Positions 38,645 through 51,792 of a stretch of DNA of 64,000 nt are shown here, in pieces (positions within the stretch are counted from its first letter, which is position 1; each line of letters starts with the position of its first letter). The stretch comes from Ustulina deusta. Its lineage: Eukaryota > Ascomycota > Sordariomycetes > Xylariales > Xylariaceae. Location of the stretch: contig JAJNNX010000009.1 in the NCBI GenBank assembly GCA_023159155.1, positions 434,001 through 498,000 on the forward strand, in the 5' to 3' direction. The notes under the pieces are model-generated. The model was not told where the DNA came from, did no database searches, and was given only the letters and a program-made list of their open reading frames with translations. Position numbers and translations under genes: made by a program.

Positions 38645-39315
38645 CCTAGTTCGGGAGACCATACAGAACTTTTTGGCGGACAATTGAATCCGATTTTAGA
38701 GCGACAAGGAATCCTTCGTTTTACTCAGTTGTAAACTCCTTCGCTAAAAACGAAGGCATAGTTCTAAAGACTGCCAGCCACGAAACCTGCGCCTGTAGGT
38801 CAATCAGTGGGCTTTGTTCGCTTGCCTTAGTTAACTTTCGGTTTAAAGGTTGGAACCTTCAAGTTTTTTTTTAGTTTTTTTTAAGAGCGGGAACCGTTTT
38901 GAGGTCTATTTCTCTCTGCATAAAATAATGCACGGGAGGCTATTCCACAGTCGAGTCCACTGACTGATAACTGGCTGAGCTGAGCCTGAGCAAATGCGGC
39001 AAATGCGCTAATCCTAATTTGCCGTGCGCTAGGAAATTGGTAAAACCTGGAACCTATGTAGTTAGGTACCGGTATAGTACCTGTATGTACGGAGGGGCAC
39101 TTTTAACCCCTCCATTATTGGTCCCAGCAAAAAGTTGTGCCGATCTAGGAACCTGACGTGGGTTGCATCAGAAAAAGGTCCCGTCACTTAGATCATTTTT
39201 CTTTTTGCCTTGACTCATTTTTAGTTCCAAGGCAGAAGTAGATATATTTTGGCTAATCTGTCTGTTTGAGCAGATATATTTCGACCATATATTTAATTTC
39301 TACATCCCAATTGAC
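38645..39315. other. HIS4 upstream region
   Basis: About 670 bases before the HIS4 start. The last 150 bases include pyrimidine-rich stretches, the TGACTCA site and several TATATTT words (39240-39298). No coding frame of note. Confidence 0.6.
39211..39217 (+). promoter_or_regulatory. Gcn4/CPC1-type site TGACTCA upstream of HIS4
   Basis: TGACTCA in the context TTGACTCATT, 99 bases before the HIS4 ATG. This is the binding core for the bZIP activator of general amino-acid control (Gcn4 in yeast, CPC1/CpcA in moulds), which is known to drive histidine genes. The site is seen; its use here is inferred from the family. Confidence 0.75.
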
Positions 39316-42018
39316 ATGGAAACGACCGTTCCACTACCTTTCCTGATCTCGGTGGCTGTCCCGGCGGAATTGGCATCAAGTGAAGGCCTGAGCCGAGAAG
39401 AGGTATCATGTCTAGGCTGTGTCTTTTTCGATGCGACTCCGAGCAATCTAGGGGGCCTTCTCGAACTTCTGGGCAGGTACAACGCTGAGCTCCACACATT
39501 TTTCGACGGAACGGCGCTAGAGTCGCGAGATGATATTGTCTCGCTGTTGGATCACGGTGCTCGCAAAGTCTTCCTTCAGCCCCAGCGGTTACCCGACTTC
39601 TCGGCCTATGGGGAGAGAGTCGCCCCGGCTGTCACGCAGGTGGATGACATCACTGGCACCGAACAACAATGGCTCCTCAAGGACTTCGAACCGCGGACTT
39701 GTGATGTCTCTGGCTTCTTGGTGCCTAGGAACATGGACAAACTCCCGCCCCTGTTCATCAAACCCGTATCGGATACCGACTATGAGCATTTGGTGGACAT
39801 CTGCTCGCTGGTAGATGCAATTCCTGTCATACCGTCTACACAGTTGACTACGAAGAAGGATCAGCCAGATAAGAAACTTTATATTCCGAAATTGTTGTCG
39901 ATGTCTTGGAAAACAGATCGGCCCGACAAGTTGCTGCCTACAGTTGTTTGTGACGAGCGAGGGATTGCGCTGGGCTTGGTGTACAGCAGTGAAGAGAGCG
40001 TGGCGGAATCTCTGAGGACACAGACCGGTGTATACCAAAGCCGAAAGCGCGGTCTATGGTACAAGGGCGCCAGTTCTGGAGACACTCAAGAGTTGGTTAG
40101 GATATCGATGGACTGCGACAACGATGCGCTAAAGTTTGTTGTCAGGCAGACGGGTAGATTCTGCCATTTGGAACAGTTTGGCTGTTTTGGGGAACTCAAG
40201 GGCGTTTCGAAGCTTGAGCAGACGCTCGTATCGAGGAAAAAATCTGCGCCCGAGAGGTCATATACCAAAAGGCTATTCTCCGACGAGAAACTATTACGGG
40301 CAAAGATTATGGAGGAGGCCGAAGAACTTTGCAATGCGAAAACACCTGATGAGGTCGCCTTCGAAGCTGCTGATCTGATATACTTCGCTCTGACCAAGGC
40401 GATTGGCGCTGGAGTTAGTCTTGCCGATATCGAAAAGAATTTAGATTCCAAGAGCTTGAAGGTCAAGCGGAGACCTGGCAATGCTAAGGGTGAGTGGGCG
40501 AAAAAGGAGGGCATTACTGTCGCCCCGGCTGAGAAAGCAAAGGATGCCGGTAAAGAATCATCCGTACTGTTAACATCGGCCCCTGCAACAACTGCTCACA
40601 CGGATCCAGATGCTGCAAGAATCATAATGAAGCGGATAGATGTTAGCAAGGTTAGCGAAACTGAAGTTGATGATGCCTTAAGACGGCCATCTCAGAAGTC
40701 TGCGGAAACAATCATGGGCATTGTCACGCCAATCATAAATGATGTGCGACAGAACGGCGACAAGGCGCTGCTATCGTACACGCACAAGTTCGAGAAGGCG
40801 ACTTCGTTGACATCCCCCGTCATCAAAGCGCCGTTCCCCCAGGAGTTGATGAACCTCTCACCCGAGACTATCAAAGCCATTGACGTCTCCTTCGAAAACA
40901 TTCGAAAGTTCCACGCCGCCCAGAAGGAAGAGAAACCACTTCAAGTCGAGACCATGCCAGGCGTAGTGTGCAGCAGGTTTTCACGCCCGATCGAAAGAGT
41001 AGGCTTGTATGTGCCAGGTGGCACAGCCGTTTTGCCCAGCACCGCACTCATGCTGGGCGTGCCGGCAATGGTTGCGGGATGCAAGAAGATCGTACTGGCT
41101 TCCCCACCGCGATCAGACGGCAGCATCACCCCTGAAATCGTGTACGTCGCTCACAAGGTCGGCGCGGAGAGTATTGTCTTGGCCGGCGGCGCACAAGCCG
41201 TTGCTGCCATGGCGTACGGCACCGAGAGCGTGAGCAAGGTAGACAAAATCCTAGGCCCAGGCAACCAATTTGTCACGGCGGCAAAGATGTACGTGAGCAA
41301 CGACACGAATGCCGGCGTCGGCATTGACATGCCCGCCGGCCCGTCAGAAGTCCTCGTGATTGCGGACAAGGACGCGAATCCAGCCTTCGTAGCCTCGGAT
41401 CTCCTGTCGCAGGCCGAGCATGGCGTCGACAGTCAAGTCGTCTGCATCGCGGTTGGTCTTGACGAGGCACACTTACAAGGCATCGAAAACGAGGTTCATA
41501 AACAGGCCATGGCGCTGCCGCGCGTGGACATCGTCAGGGGCGCCATCAACCACTCCGTGACCATCCTCGTTAAAGACGTGGATGAGGCCATAAAGATCAG
41601 TAACGCATACGCGCCCGAGCACCTGATCCTACAGATCCAGGATGCCGAGAAGACCGTCGAGAAGGTCATGAATGCCGGAAGCGTGTTTATCGGACAGTGG
41701 ACGCCGGAGAGTGTCGGTGATTATTCGGCCGGTGTGAATCATTCTCTACGTACGTTTTATTCGTCCCCCTCTTCTCTCCCTTGTCTGACGTTTTCCCGAC
41801 TAACATTTATCCACAAAGCTACCTACGGCTATGCCAAGCAGTACTCGGGTGTCAACCTTGGGTCGTTCGTCAAGCATATCACGAGCTCGAATCTCACGGC
41901 CGAGGGTCTGAAGAATGTCGGAAGCGCCGTCATGCAGCTCGCTAAGGTCGAAGAGCTCGAGGCGCATAGGCGAGCGGTTGAGATCAGACTCAGCACGCTT
42001 GAACTAGAGAAGGCGTAA
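39316..42018 (+). CDS. HIS4: Trifunctional histidine biosynthesis protein (PRA-PH / PRA-CH / histidinol dehydrogenase)
   Basis: Catalyses steps 2, 3, 9 and 10 of histidine synthesis in the cytosol. The order is an N-terminal fungal region (1-200), a phosphoribosyl-AMP cyclohydrolase (about 205-290; R-G-L-W-Y-K-G at 245-251, metal Cys in M-D-C-D at 267 and F-C-H at 283), a phosphoribosyl-ATP pyrophosphohydrolase (about 298-395; E-E-A-E-E at 333-337, A-A-D-L at 351-354), a linker, and histidinol dehydrogenase (about 432 to the end). The last shows Y-V-P-G-G (565-569), I-D-M-P-A-G-P-S-E (670-678), zinc ligands Gln699 and His702, and catalytic P-E-H-L (767-770). An intron at 41750-41818 must be removed to restore the conserved N-H-S-L-P-T-Y-G-Y block, giving 877 aa instead of 900 unspliced. 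Convergent with the next gene. Confidence 0.97.
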   Translation: METTVPLPFLISVAVPAELASSEGLSREEVSCLGCVFFDATPSNLGGLLELLGRYNAELHTFFDGTALESRDDIVSLLDHGARKVFLQPQRLPDFSAYGERVAPAVTQVDDITGTEQQWLLKDFEPRTCDVSGFLVPRNMDKLPPLFIKPVSDTDYEHLVDICSLVDAIPVIPSTQLTTKKDQPDKKLYIPKLLSMSWKTDRPDKLLPTVVCDERGIALGLVYSSEESVAESLRTQTGVYQSRKRGLWYKGASSGDTQELVRISMDCDNDALKFVVRQTGRFCHLEQFGCFGELKGVSKLEQTLVSRKKSAPERSYTKRLFSDEKLLRAKIMEEAEELCNAKTPDEVAFEAADLIYFALTKAIGAGVSLADIEKNLDSKSLKVKRRPGNAKGEWAKKEGITVAPAEKAKDAGKESSVLLTSAPATTAHTDPDAARIIMKRIDVSKVSETEVDDALRRPSQKSAETIMGIVTPIINDVRQNGDKALLSYTHKFEKATSLTSPVIKAPFPQELMNLSPETIKAIDVSFENIRKFHAAQKEEKPLQVETMPGVVCSRFSRPIERVGLYVPGGTAVLPSTALMLGVPAMVAGCKKIVLASPPRSDGSITPEIVYVAHKVGAESIVLAGGAQAVAAMAYGTESVSKVDKILGPGNQFVTAAKMYVSNDTNAGVGIDMPAGPSEVLVIADKDANPAFVASDLLSQAEHGVDSQVVCIAVGLDEAHLQGIENEVHKQAMALPRVDIVRGAINHSVTILVKDVDEAIKISNAYAPEHLILQIQDAEKTVEKVMNAGSVFIGQWTPESVGDYSAGVNHSLRTFYSSPSSLPCLTFSRLTFIHKATYGYAKQYSGVNLGSFVKHITSSNLTAEGLKNVGSAVMQLAKVEELEAHRRAVEIRLSTLELEKA
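41750..41818 (+). other. HIS4 intron, 69 nt, in frame and without stop
   Basis: Donor GTACGT, branch point CTAAC at about 41800, acceptor CACAAAG. Joining ...CTCTAC to CTACCTAC yields H-S-L-P-T-Y-G-Y as in other histidinol dehydrogenases. Its length is a multiple of three and it has no stop, so an unspliced mRNA would encode a 23-residue insertion beside the zinc-site His809. Confidence 0.9.
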
Positions 42019-42479
42019 GTCGGAAGAAAAATCTAAAATACCAGAGCGTAGGGTGCATTAGGGATGGGATGGCCAATTATTAGGTCTGTTCTTCTTCTGA
42101 AGCGTTGTAGTATTGGAACGTGGCATGTCGACGGTAAAAGGAGTTTTGGCCGACGTACTCTTAAACAAAACATAGACGTGCTGGTTTAACAACATTGGAG
42201 GCGCAGAATATGACGCTATAAAAGTCAGGCAAAGTATCGATGAGGCCACTACGTTATCCGCCAGTGTCGTAATATAATTGTTGTGACAGAAGTTCAAAAC
42301 CTACTACCTAGCCCAAGGCAAGACATGGGACACCCAGAAGTGAACGAACGCCGGTAGTAAGGGGTATCATTTTTTGGCCCGAAGCCTCGACCGAATCGCA
42401 TGTAGAACGCCGATATGTACATCTTTTCTTTAAATACCCTATATATATACATGATATCACGAACAAACGACGTAATCGC
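42019..42479. other. Convergent intergenic region
   Basis: Lies between the stop codons of HIS4 and the rhodopsin-like gene, so it should hold both 3' untranslated regions. Small frames are present on the minus strand, none supported. Confidence 0.6.
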
Positions 42480-44018
42480 CTACCGTCCCCATCCTCCCCC
42501 GTGATTTCGAGTCTGGAGGGAGTACGCCTCGGCATAAACTCCGAAAGGGGGCTGGACGTCGCCGAAATGGACCGAGATGGGACGTCCGTAGTGGGATTGG
42601 CCATCGTAGACGTGCGGCGGGACTTGCTGCTGCTGCTGTTGAAAATCGCTGACCTTGGAGGTCGAGGTGTGGACCTCGGTAGAGACGACGAGGGCGGCGT
42701 TGGAATCCGACGTCTTCCGGTCCGTCCCCTCCCCCACCACCATGTACTGCGAGATGCCGCGGTTCGTCCTGTTGCCCGTCGGATCCGTCGACAACGCGTT
42801 CCCCCCGCTCGACTTGACGCTCGGCTTCAGGATCTTGGACCACAGCACGCGCAGAGACGGCACACAGCCTACTATCAGCGCCACGCAACACTCGGTTATC
42901 CTGGATTGGAGAACGGGGGTTAATATTGGATGGGACGCTGCGAGGGGGAGGAGAAAGGAGACGTCTGGGGAAAGAGATATCTTACGTTGCGAGGATTGAT
43001 AAGGCGAGGGATGTCGTTGGCTGCTTCAGCGATAATGCCTTGAAGTATAACGATATCACGCTTGCGGCTATAGCACTGTGGTTGATATATCTATTAGTTG
43101 ATACGAAAAAAAAAAAGTTGAAAAAATAAAAAAAGAGGAATTAAAATTTAATGGGTATACGAACAAGAGACCGCTCAGGAAGAGAAAGGCGAGGCCAACC
43201 CTGCTCTTGACGAGGAGCTTCAGGGCGAAGACGACGGGCAGCGGTAGCACGATGATGATGATGTCGGCGAGGACGGAGAAGCTGCCGAGGAAGACGTTGA
43301 ACATGCGCGTCCTGGTCTGGCAGCCGGTGATGAAGTCGTCGGAGAGTTGGGTGCTGTGAGGCGTGCAGGCCGGCGGAATGGCCACGATGCCCGAGATGTA
43401 GACGGCTGCCGTTATCCCGAGGGTTACGTAGGATGTTACGCGGAGCCACTTTTTGATTCCGAAAAGACGGACGTAGAGGAAGAGAATGGGCGCCTTGCAC
43501 GTCCAGAGGGCTAAGGGTGTGCAGACTGAGATGGCCACGGCCAGCTAGATGCCGTCGATTTCATGTTAACGTCGTTCACCCTCGATGTTGCAGGAACACG
43601 GCTGAGAGCCCAAGTCTCGTACCTGAGCGACCATATATGGCGAGGAATTAGGATCATGGAAACCTGTCCGGACCTTAGCACTAATGTTCATAGGACAGGG
43701 TGAAGACAAAAAAAAAAGGACTGTAGTTACCATTGCCAGCCTTGTCACTCAGGACGGCGACAGCGATTAAGAAAGGGATGGCGGATATCGAGATATCTGA
43801 CGACGGGAAAAAAAAAAAAAAGAATCAGCTTCCAGAACGTTTTAACCCACGAACATGGGACTTTTTTTTGCGAGAAACTCACAGTCGTCGACCAGGAGTT
43901 TCCGGTTATACTTCCAGTTGGCGACGAGCCGCAGCACGACGGCCAGCAAGGCCAAGCCGACGAACAAGCCCTTCAAGGCATCGACGGAGCCCTTCGACAG
44001 GCCATGTAAACCATCCAT
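42480..44018 (-). CDS. Fungal rhodopsin-like seven-helix integral membrane protein, 377 aa, six exons
   Basis: Model on the minus strand: exons 43883-44018, 43731-43796, 43623-43663, 43165-43544, 42986-43075 and 42480-42900; phases agree and give 378 codons with the stop. Introns of 67-89 nt start GTGAGT, GTAACT, GTACGA, GTTCGT and GTAAGA. The product starts M-D-G-L-H-G-L and has a first helix followed by W-K-Y-N-R-K-L-L-V-D-D-Y, the family's W/D-D entry. It then has G-N-G-F-H-D, a helix with C-K-A-P-I-L-F-L-Y-V-R-L-F, and further helices ending L-A-T-I-T-E-C-C-V-A-L-I-V-G-C-V-P. The cytosolic tail is polar, with six Gln in a row. This is the fungal rhodopsin-domain/PTH11-like superfamily; ligand and role are unknown. 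The fourth donor (GTTCGT) is the least certain: the neighbouring GTATAC would shift the frame out of the membrane helix. Confidence 0.82.
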
Positions 44019-47000
44019 CGGGGGCCGTACGGGGGCGCCAGCCTCAACTCAAGTGCGCATGAAAGTGCGGGCAGCGAGAGCGATCATTACAATTTTCGAG
44101 GTTTTCCGGGAATCCGTTTCGGTGTGTGGGCGGCGGGCACCGCAAGGATATAATAATAAAAATATGAAAAACCCAACAACCTCCCCCAAAAAGGATGGAT
44201 TATCCGGCAGGCGTGAATTTTCAGGGATCGATCGCCTCCTCCCCCGGAAGTCTAGACTGGGAAGAAGAAGAAAGAAGAAAATAAATGGCCGCCGCGCCGT
44301 TGCCAGTGTGTACATAGGTTCGTTGCAAGTGGTGTAAGTAAGTAAGCATGCCGAGAGGCTTGTTATCGCGTGGCAGGCAGCTCTACGTACACTAGCTACA
44401 CTACGCTACGCTAACCCTGGAGGAATCACTCAAAACGCGGGCTGACGCTATCTCTAGTTCTCAAACCCAGGGGGCCTAACCCAGGTTGGTATCTCTATTT
44501 GGGCGTCCGTGACTCAGGTATGTAGTTACAACGGCGAACGATGCGCAAGCCACGTTCGGGAAGGTCGTTAGTCGGCTGGTTTGGTTTTTTCTTAGACTGC
44601 GAGATAACGAGATCGGACGGCCAAAACGACATCGTGATGGAGTGAGTGTACAGTAGTGTACAGTAGTGTATAGACGAGCCGCAAAAACTAGCCGAGGACA
44701 GCGGCGGTTGAGAGAGCAGTGGGAGGGAGACAGACACACGGGCTTTCGACGCGGGTATGGATGGGGTTTGATAGCGAGCTGCCTATGTACGTGCCCCTTT
44801 GTCGTGGTATACGGCGTGTGCGCACTAGCTGGGCCATGTCTATACTGACCGTGTAGTGTATGTACAGACGCAATGCGCTCAAATTCCGGTGCCACGGTTT
44901 CGTTCCTTAGTGGCCGAGGTACCCGGCTCGACTTGACGTATGGAGTAAGTAGTGTATGTAGTGGGAGGCAGGTATTCAAAAAAAAGCAGTTTCGAGATTG
45001 TCGCTAGTCGGCCCTTGGCTAGTAGTAGTAAGCATCGCTTGACAAATATATAAATCCATCGCTCGGGGCAGGTGAGATGTATTTTCTTCCCTATTATTAG
45101 TAAAGTGGTACTTCGGCTAGGCTTTTTCAGCTCGCGCTTGGCCTCGTCGCCCTGCATTAACGCCGCAACTGGACGGCCCAATCTTCAATAGTTCTTGTAA
45201 GTTGATGGCTAGTGTACTGTAGGGTAGAGCAAAGATAATGGATTAGGTCCCCTGTTCTCAACACAGGCGAAGCTACTGTAGTGCAAGGGCAGTCGTCACT
45301 GGTGATAGTATATGTAGTGTATGGCGAGAGAATACCAACCCGGCGGGTTGGAGAGCTATTGGTGATGTGTGGTCGGGATCCAGCTTGTAGGGTCGCGGCC
45401 AGCAGCCGAAAGCCTGGGAAGCACAGGCCATACGCTACTGGCAAACCTTATATGTAGTTTCGGTAACGATCTATCATAATAAGGGATGATCATATGACGA
45501 TCAAACCAACTATCACCTCATCGCCATTCAATCACAACGCAAACTCTCCCCAGGTAGTCCAGCCAATGCCGAATTCCGTCAGCACGATCAACCTACCCGT
45601 CTCTGGTGTATATAGTAGCTACACTATTGAAGGTAACTAACTCATGCGATCTAATAAACCGGCGTGCTGGGTTCTCGGATCGACTAACAAGGAAAGGTGT
45701 CATCCTCGGGCAAACACATGGCATAGGTAGCGTAATCTCGAGCTTCTAGAAGTTCTCGACGGGAAACAGTACACTAGTGTAGTAAAGGCAGTATGTAATA
45801 TATGCTTAACTATAACCTCAAGGCTTCCCATCCTCTCGTGCTACGATGCGCTCTCTGCACGTGTACACTAAAAAAGGACGATGCAGTTTATCATGGGGCA
45901 ACCTGCCTTGATAGGTCTAGCGAGTAATAACCCACTCCGCTAGCAACGAGCGGGAGGATAACCACATTGGTTCCTTCGTGAATGAGTGAATTTAGGAATT
46001 CCAGCCAATGAAGACCAACATGGCTGGCGATGCGACGTGAGGCGAAGCTCACGATTGGTCTCCCACTCCTCGCGAGGCGTGTTTGATCTTTTGGGACAGC
46101 TGTGCGACTCCCCCGTATCGATTTCCCCTGCATTCTCCCGCGATGTAACCCCCCTTTATTACTATCCTGCTTTAAGCTACCACTTCGTCGTCCATGCAGC
46201 ATCCAAAACGTGTGTGCCTGAGAATGCCACGCTCGAGGTTGTGTGAAGACGGAAAGCTGGTCCACCGAATAAGAATATGCGTACATATATATAAGATCAA
46301 GAGGGCCGCCCTAGACTCAAGTCATGCTGAAGCTATCACCCATTTGACGTGCCTTTGGCTCTCTGCCGAATGACGTCTAGATAGGGAAAGCAAGCAGACT
46401 TACCTTATCATAGGCATGCAGACACATACTACACTATAGCCGTGCAGTCTACGAGAGTCGGCGCGATTTGATGTAGGAGCGAATATGTGGCGTCTCGAAG
46501 AGTTTGAACCCTGTTTTCTCTCCGTGCAAGACAAAACTCACTCACTCGCACATACCGGTACAATAATGCATCTACCTACCCAGTTTTGGTCTATGCTGTA
46601 AGTTGTCGACTTACTGTATGCCGAAATTGCACTTCAGGCTTGCGGCGGTCCCAAGGCGCAGTATTAGGTGTAAGCATGTCATGACGCATCATTGCGGCAA
46701 GCCCAGTTTCAAATATACTACGTACGGACTGACTGTATACATAGCGATTGGTATTGAATTATGCTAGATTTACCAACTACCTGGTTCCAGTTAGCTCTTG
46801 AACGTCGACATCATCGTTTCCTATAAAAACCTCACTACTGCGGGTCATGACATTTATGGGGAAGAATGCCATGGATATTTAGTTTGAGATGCTTAGACAC
46901 CCCGATGCAACGCGCAATCGGCCGGGTACCTTGCATTGATAGCCCAGGGTCCCGTCCTATGAATAGGGTAGATTTGGCAGTTGGAAGCGATCTCACAGGA

Positions 47001-49078
47001 TGGGGGTCCGATCGAGCTGACCTGCAAATAGTTTGCACGTGGATGGGGGGGGGGGGGGGGGGGTGTCAGCTATCTACCTAATGTACCTGGTATAGTATAG
47101 ATGATAGGGAAAGAAATATAGGTCCGTTCGACTCAAGAAGTTAAGTTTCTATTTTTTTCTCTTTCTTTAAAACGGTCAGAACCTAATCTCATACTAACTA
47201 GACTATAATCAGATGGACACGGAATTATCCTGCCGCCCCTCCCCGTTGATGTTGCCGGACGATGAGTGATTGACTTACTAACGCTCAGACGACCGGGCCG
47301 CCACGCGACTTACACGCATTGGCATAGGGGTACGCCGTAATGAAGGAGGAATCCTGACTCCTGCGCCGAAGAATCCAGGCCATGAGCAGAACCACGAGTT
47401 AGAAACGCACACCAAATGTCCAGGATTTCCCTTGTCTCAAAAGGGTCCTTCCACCCTGCTCTCGGTCCCGCCCGGCCGACCGCGTCCGGGTACACGATCC
47501 TGCGAGCTGTCTAGTGTACTGTAGGTTAGCCTACAGATGACGATTGAGTATAGAGGGAAGCAAGTGAATCGCGGACTTCACGCTATGTCCCTAGCGTATT
47601 AATAGTATGAATAGTGTATGCAAGAAACTTCTATAGCGTCGAAGCCGGTGCGGAGCGGCAGGCATTCCTGCTCGTCATATTTTCTTCCGATTTTACATCA
47701 CACTACCATTCGATTATGGTCAGATCTTCGCTGGGATTCTCCGATCAGATAGAGAGATGTGGCCGTGAGGCTTGGCATGAGACGGACCCAGGACAGTGGT
47801 TAAGATTCGCATACAAACAAACCTCCTGCTACGCTAACTCGGTGGTTATCGAAGCCAATCGACTCTTCTAGTACGACAGTGGGATGATTTCGGGTCGTAG
47901 ATACCGAGACTTGATGAAGCCGTTGAAGCGCAGCGTTCCCTGGACGTTTATGGTATAGGCAAAGCCACGTGCATACTTAGCCTCACTTTCTATTTCCGAT
48001 ATCCATCCAACGACGCCACCACTACGAAATAGACAAAACCGCGAGAGAAACCAGCCATTGCGCACTACCGCGGCATTGGCGTCGAGGGAAGACTAGACTG
48101 CGTGGTATGGCACGACATGACATGATGCTTTTCCAGCCTTCGCAACCGACGTTCCACAGCAGGCACCGCCCCATTAACGAGGAGGGCATGAAAAGGCTCC
48201 TAAGTTCGCCATGCTTTCGGGAACTGTAGCCGTGCGGCACAGCTGGTTTTTTACTCTGTTTGCCAGGGGAGTCCAATAAGCGTCTGACGGGAGGCAGGGG
48301 AAGGGGAGAACGGAAATGCCCCCCGTCGTTCGATCTCTCAACCAATTGCCCCTCGACCACTTACTGTATTGACAGAACAAGCTTGTCGATCCAGTTGGGG
48401 TGCTGGGAACTTTACACGCAAATCCATCGGCAGGTTCGAATGAGCAAGCGAGTCCCAGGGGTGAAACTATCAATAACGTTATTGGTATGGCGCGACATTG
48501 CTTTATCCTGTCTTCTCGACTGGAGTTTACTCGCCTTCTGATACTTGGGTGCTCTCTGCACCTCTCAACTCCGTGCGCATTATTGTGGATTATTAGGCCA
48601 CAGCGCTTCACGATATATGAAATGTGTCTCGGACGCCGCTGATACTCTATACATGAATTCGTCGACACGGCTTACGGTTGCGCAGATGGAAGAAACCAAC
48701 CGGGACCCGTTTCGAGCGATTTCGTGCGTCCCGACGAACAGCTCTCCGTGCCGGTTAGCCTCGAGCCATCATTTCCTAGTTCTCAATATACAGGGCATGA
48801 CGAGCAATGTGCTTCCCTGCTACCATGATAACCCATTTTAGGCTCAGTCAATAATACGTACAGACACAAGACACATATAGCTTTAGTTGTATAAAGGGTT
48901 GTATAGACTGCGATCAATATATGTAGGTAGAAGCTGCGGGACGTGCAATGTGATCCAACGCCATTCTATGCATCATTATTCATTAGATTGTTCAGTGATT
49001 CGGCGTACCTGTCCCCCTCTTGCCGGCATTCAATCAATTCGCTTGGGGCGTACTCCTAATGCATTCAATTATTACGAC
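44019..49078. other. Gene-poor 5-kb region with dispersed TAGTGTA heptamers
   Basis: Balanced-composition DNA without a gene I can support. Frames of 60-164 codons occur on both strands, but they overlap each other and show no domains, signal peptides or splice-compatible extensions. The word TAGTGTA or its complement TACACTA occurs 15 times between 44388 and 47618. A run of 19 G lies at 47045-47063. The left end should hold the rhodopsin-like gene's promoter and the right end the mannosidase 3' untranslated region. Confidence 0.5.
47045..47063 (+). repeat. Poly-G tract, 19 G
   Basis: An uninterrupted run of 19 G followed by TGTCAG. It can form a G-quadruplex, and its exact length is prone to sequencing error. 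Confidence 0.9.
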
Positions 49079-50911
<1,833 letters not shown>

Positions 50912-51680
50912 GGGCAGAGGTCCTGTGTTACCCGAGCCTGGTTGCTGATGGATCCCGTCAAGCGCGATATGTGGGTGCTCGTCCCTCCCACAGTGCCGCC
51001 GTGTCGGATGCTGCCAGATGAATGGTGCCGGCGCATCGATGCAGGGTAAGGTAGGTATGATTACACTAGGTATTATTTATGAGCGTCGTGGATAAAAAAT
51101 AGTCTGGCACCGTATTCCGGGGTCTAAGACAAACAGGGCATGTTTATGTTGGAGTGCACACATACTTAGTAATACGAAGCCAAGAAATGGGCCGGCGATC
51201 GACGAGATGTGACAGGCAGGGAGAACCATGCTGAATAAGTAGGTCAGCGTCGCAGCCCGCTGGAATAGGGACCAAGATGCCTAAACTCTATCTGCAGATA
51301 GCGCTATACTACCTACTATATTATAGCGCCCGAGATTGGCGAGCTTGTACCTCAGAGTAAGCCTGCCAGCTAAATATAGTGGGAATCTGACCGTGACTTC
51401 CCCAATCTTTACACCCAAATGGACCTGCCCACTCCTTCTAGGTACTTATTTACAGCACAGTTGTGATTTCCTTCTACCTCTGCATAGCATAAATCTTTTG
51501 ATCTTAAATGGTTTTGACAATAGGGCCATGTCACAATTGTTATTTGTCTCCTAGAATGAACTCTGAATGCGCCATCATCTCGTTATGGAGTCTCAATCAA
51601 GTCTTACGAATTTCTACATGTGATTGATTCTAAGCGTTGTCGAATATGATGTGGTAATAAACCAGCATCGCCATTAGAAC
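50912..51680. other. Intergenic region between mannosidase promoter and tRNA
   Basis: Presumed promoter of the mannosidase at its left. No supported gene; a 72-codon plus-strand frame at 51336-51554 has no recognisable features. Confidence 0.55.
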
Positions 51681-51776
51681 GGGCGGATGGTTTAGGGGTA
51701 TAATACTCCCTTCGCATATCTGAAATTCAGAAGAGGTGACTGGGAGGGGTCCGGGGTTCGATTCCCCGTTCGTCCA
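51681..51776 (+). tRNA. tRNA-Ala (anticodon CGC) with 24-nt intron
   Basis: The acceptor stem GGGCGGA pairs with TTCGTCC (51769-51775), followed by discriminator A. The third pair is G-U, the main alanine identity element. The anticodon stem is CTCCC (51706-51710) with GGGAG (51742-51746), and the loop is T-T-C-G-C-A-T with anticodon CGC at 51713-51715. An intron at 51717-51740 sits one base after the anticodon, the canonical position. The T arm is CGGGG-TTCGATT-CCCCG, which also forms the B box. Confidence 0.93.
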
Positions 51777-51784
51777 ATGTTCTC

Positions 51785-51792
51785 TTTTTTTT
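51785..51792 (+). terminator. RNA polymerase III terminator
   Basis: A run of eight T starting nine bases after the tRNA end. Confidence 0.85.

Noticed and set aside
42457..42891. 144-codon minus-strand frame overlapping the rhodopsin-like gene
   Set aside because: It is the other reading frame of the last exon. Its product is rich in Arg and Gly without domains, while the alternative frame continues the membrane helix and polar tail.
45891..48668. Several 60-164 codon frames on both strands
   Set aside because: They overlap one another, lack similarity to any family I know, and no combination of introns produces a longer coherent protein.
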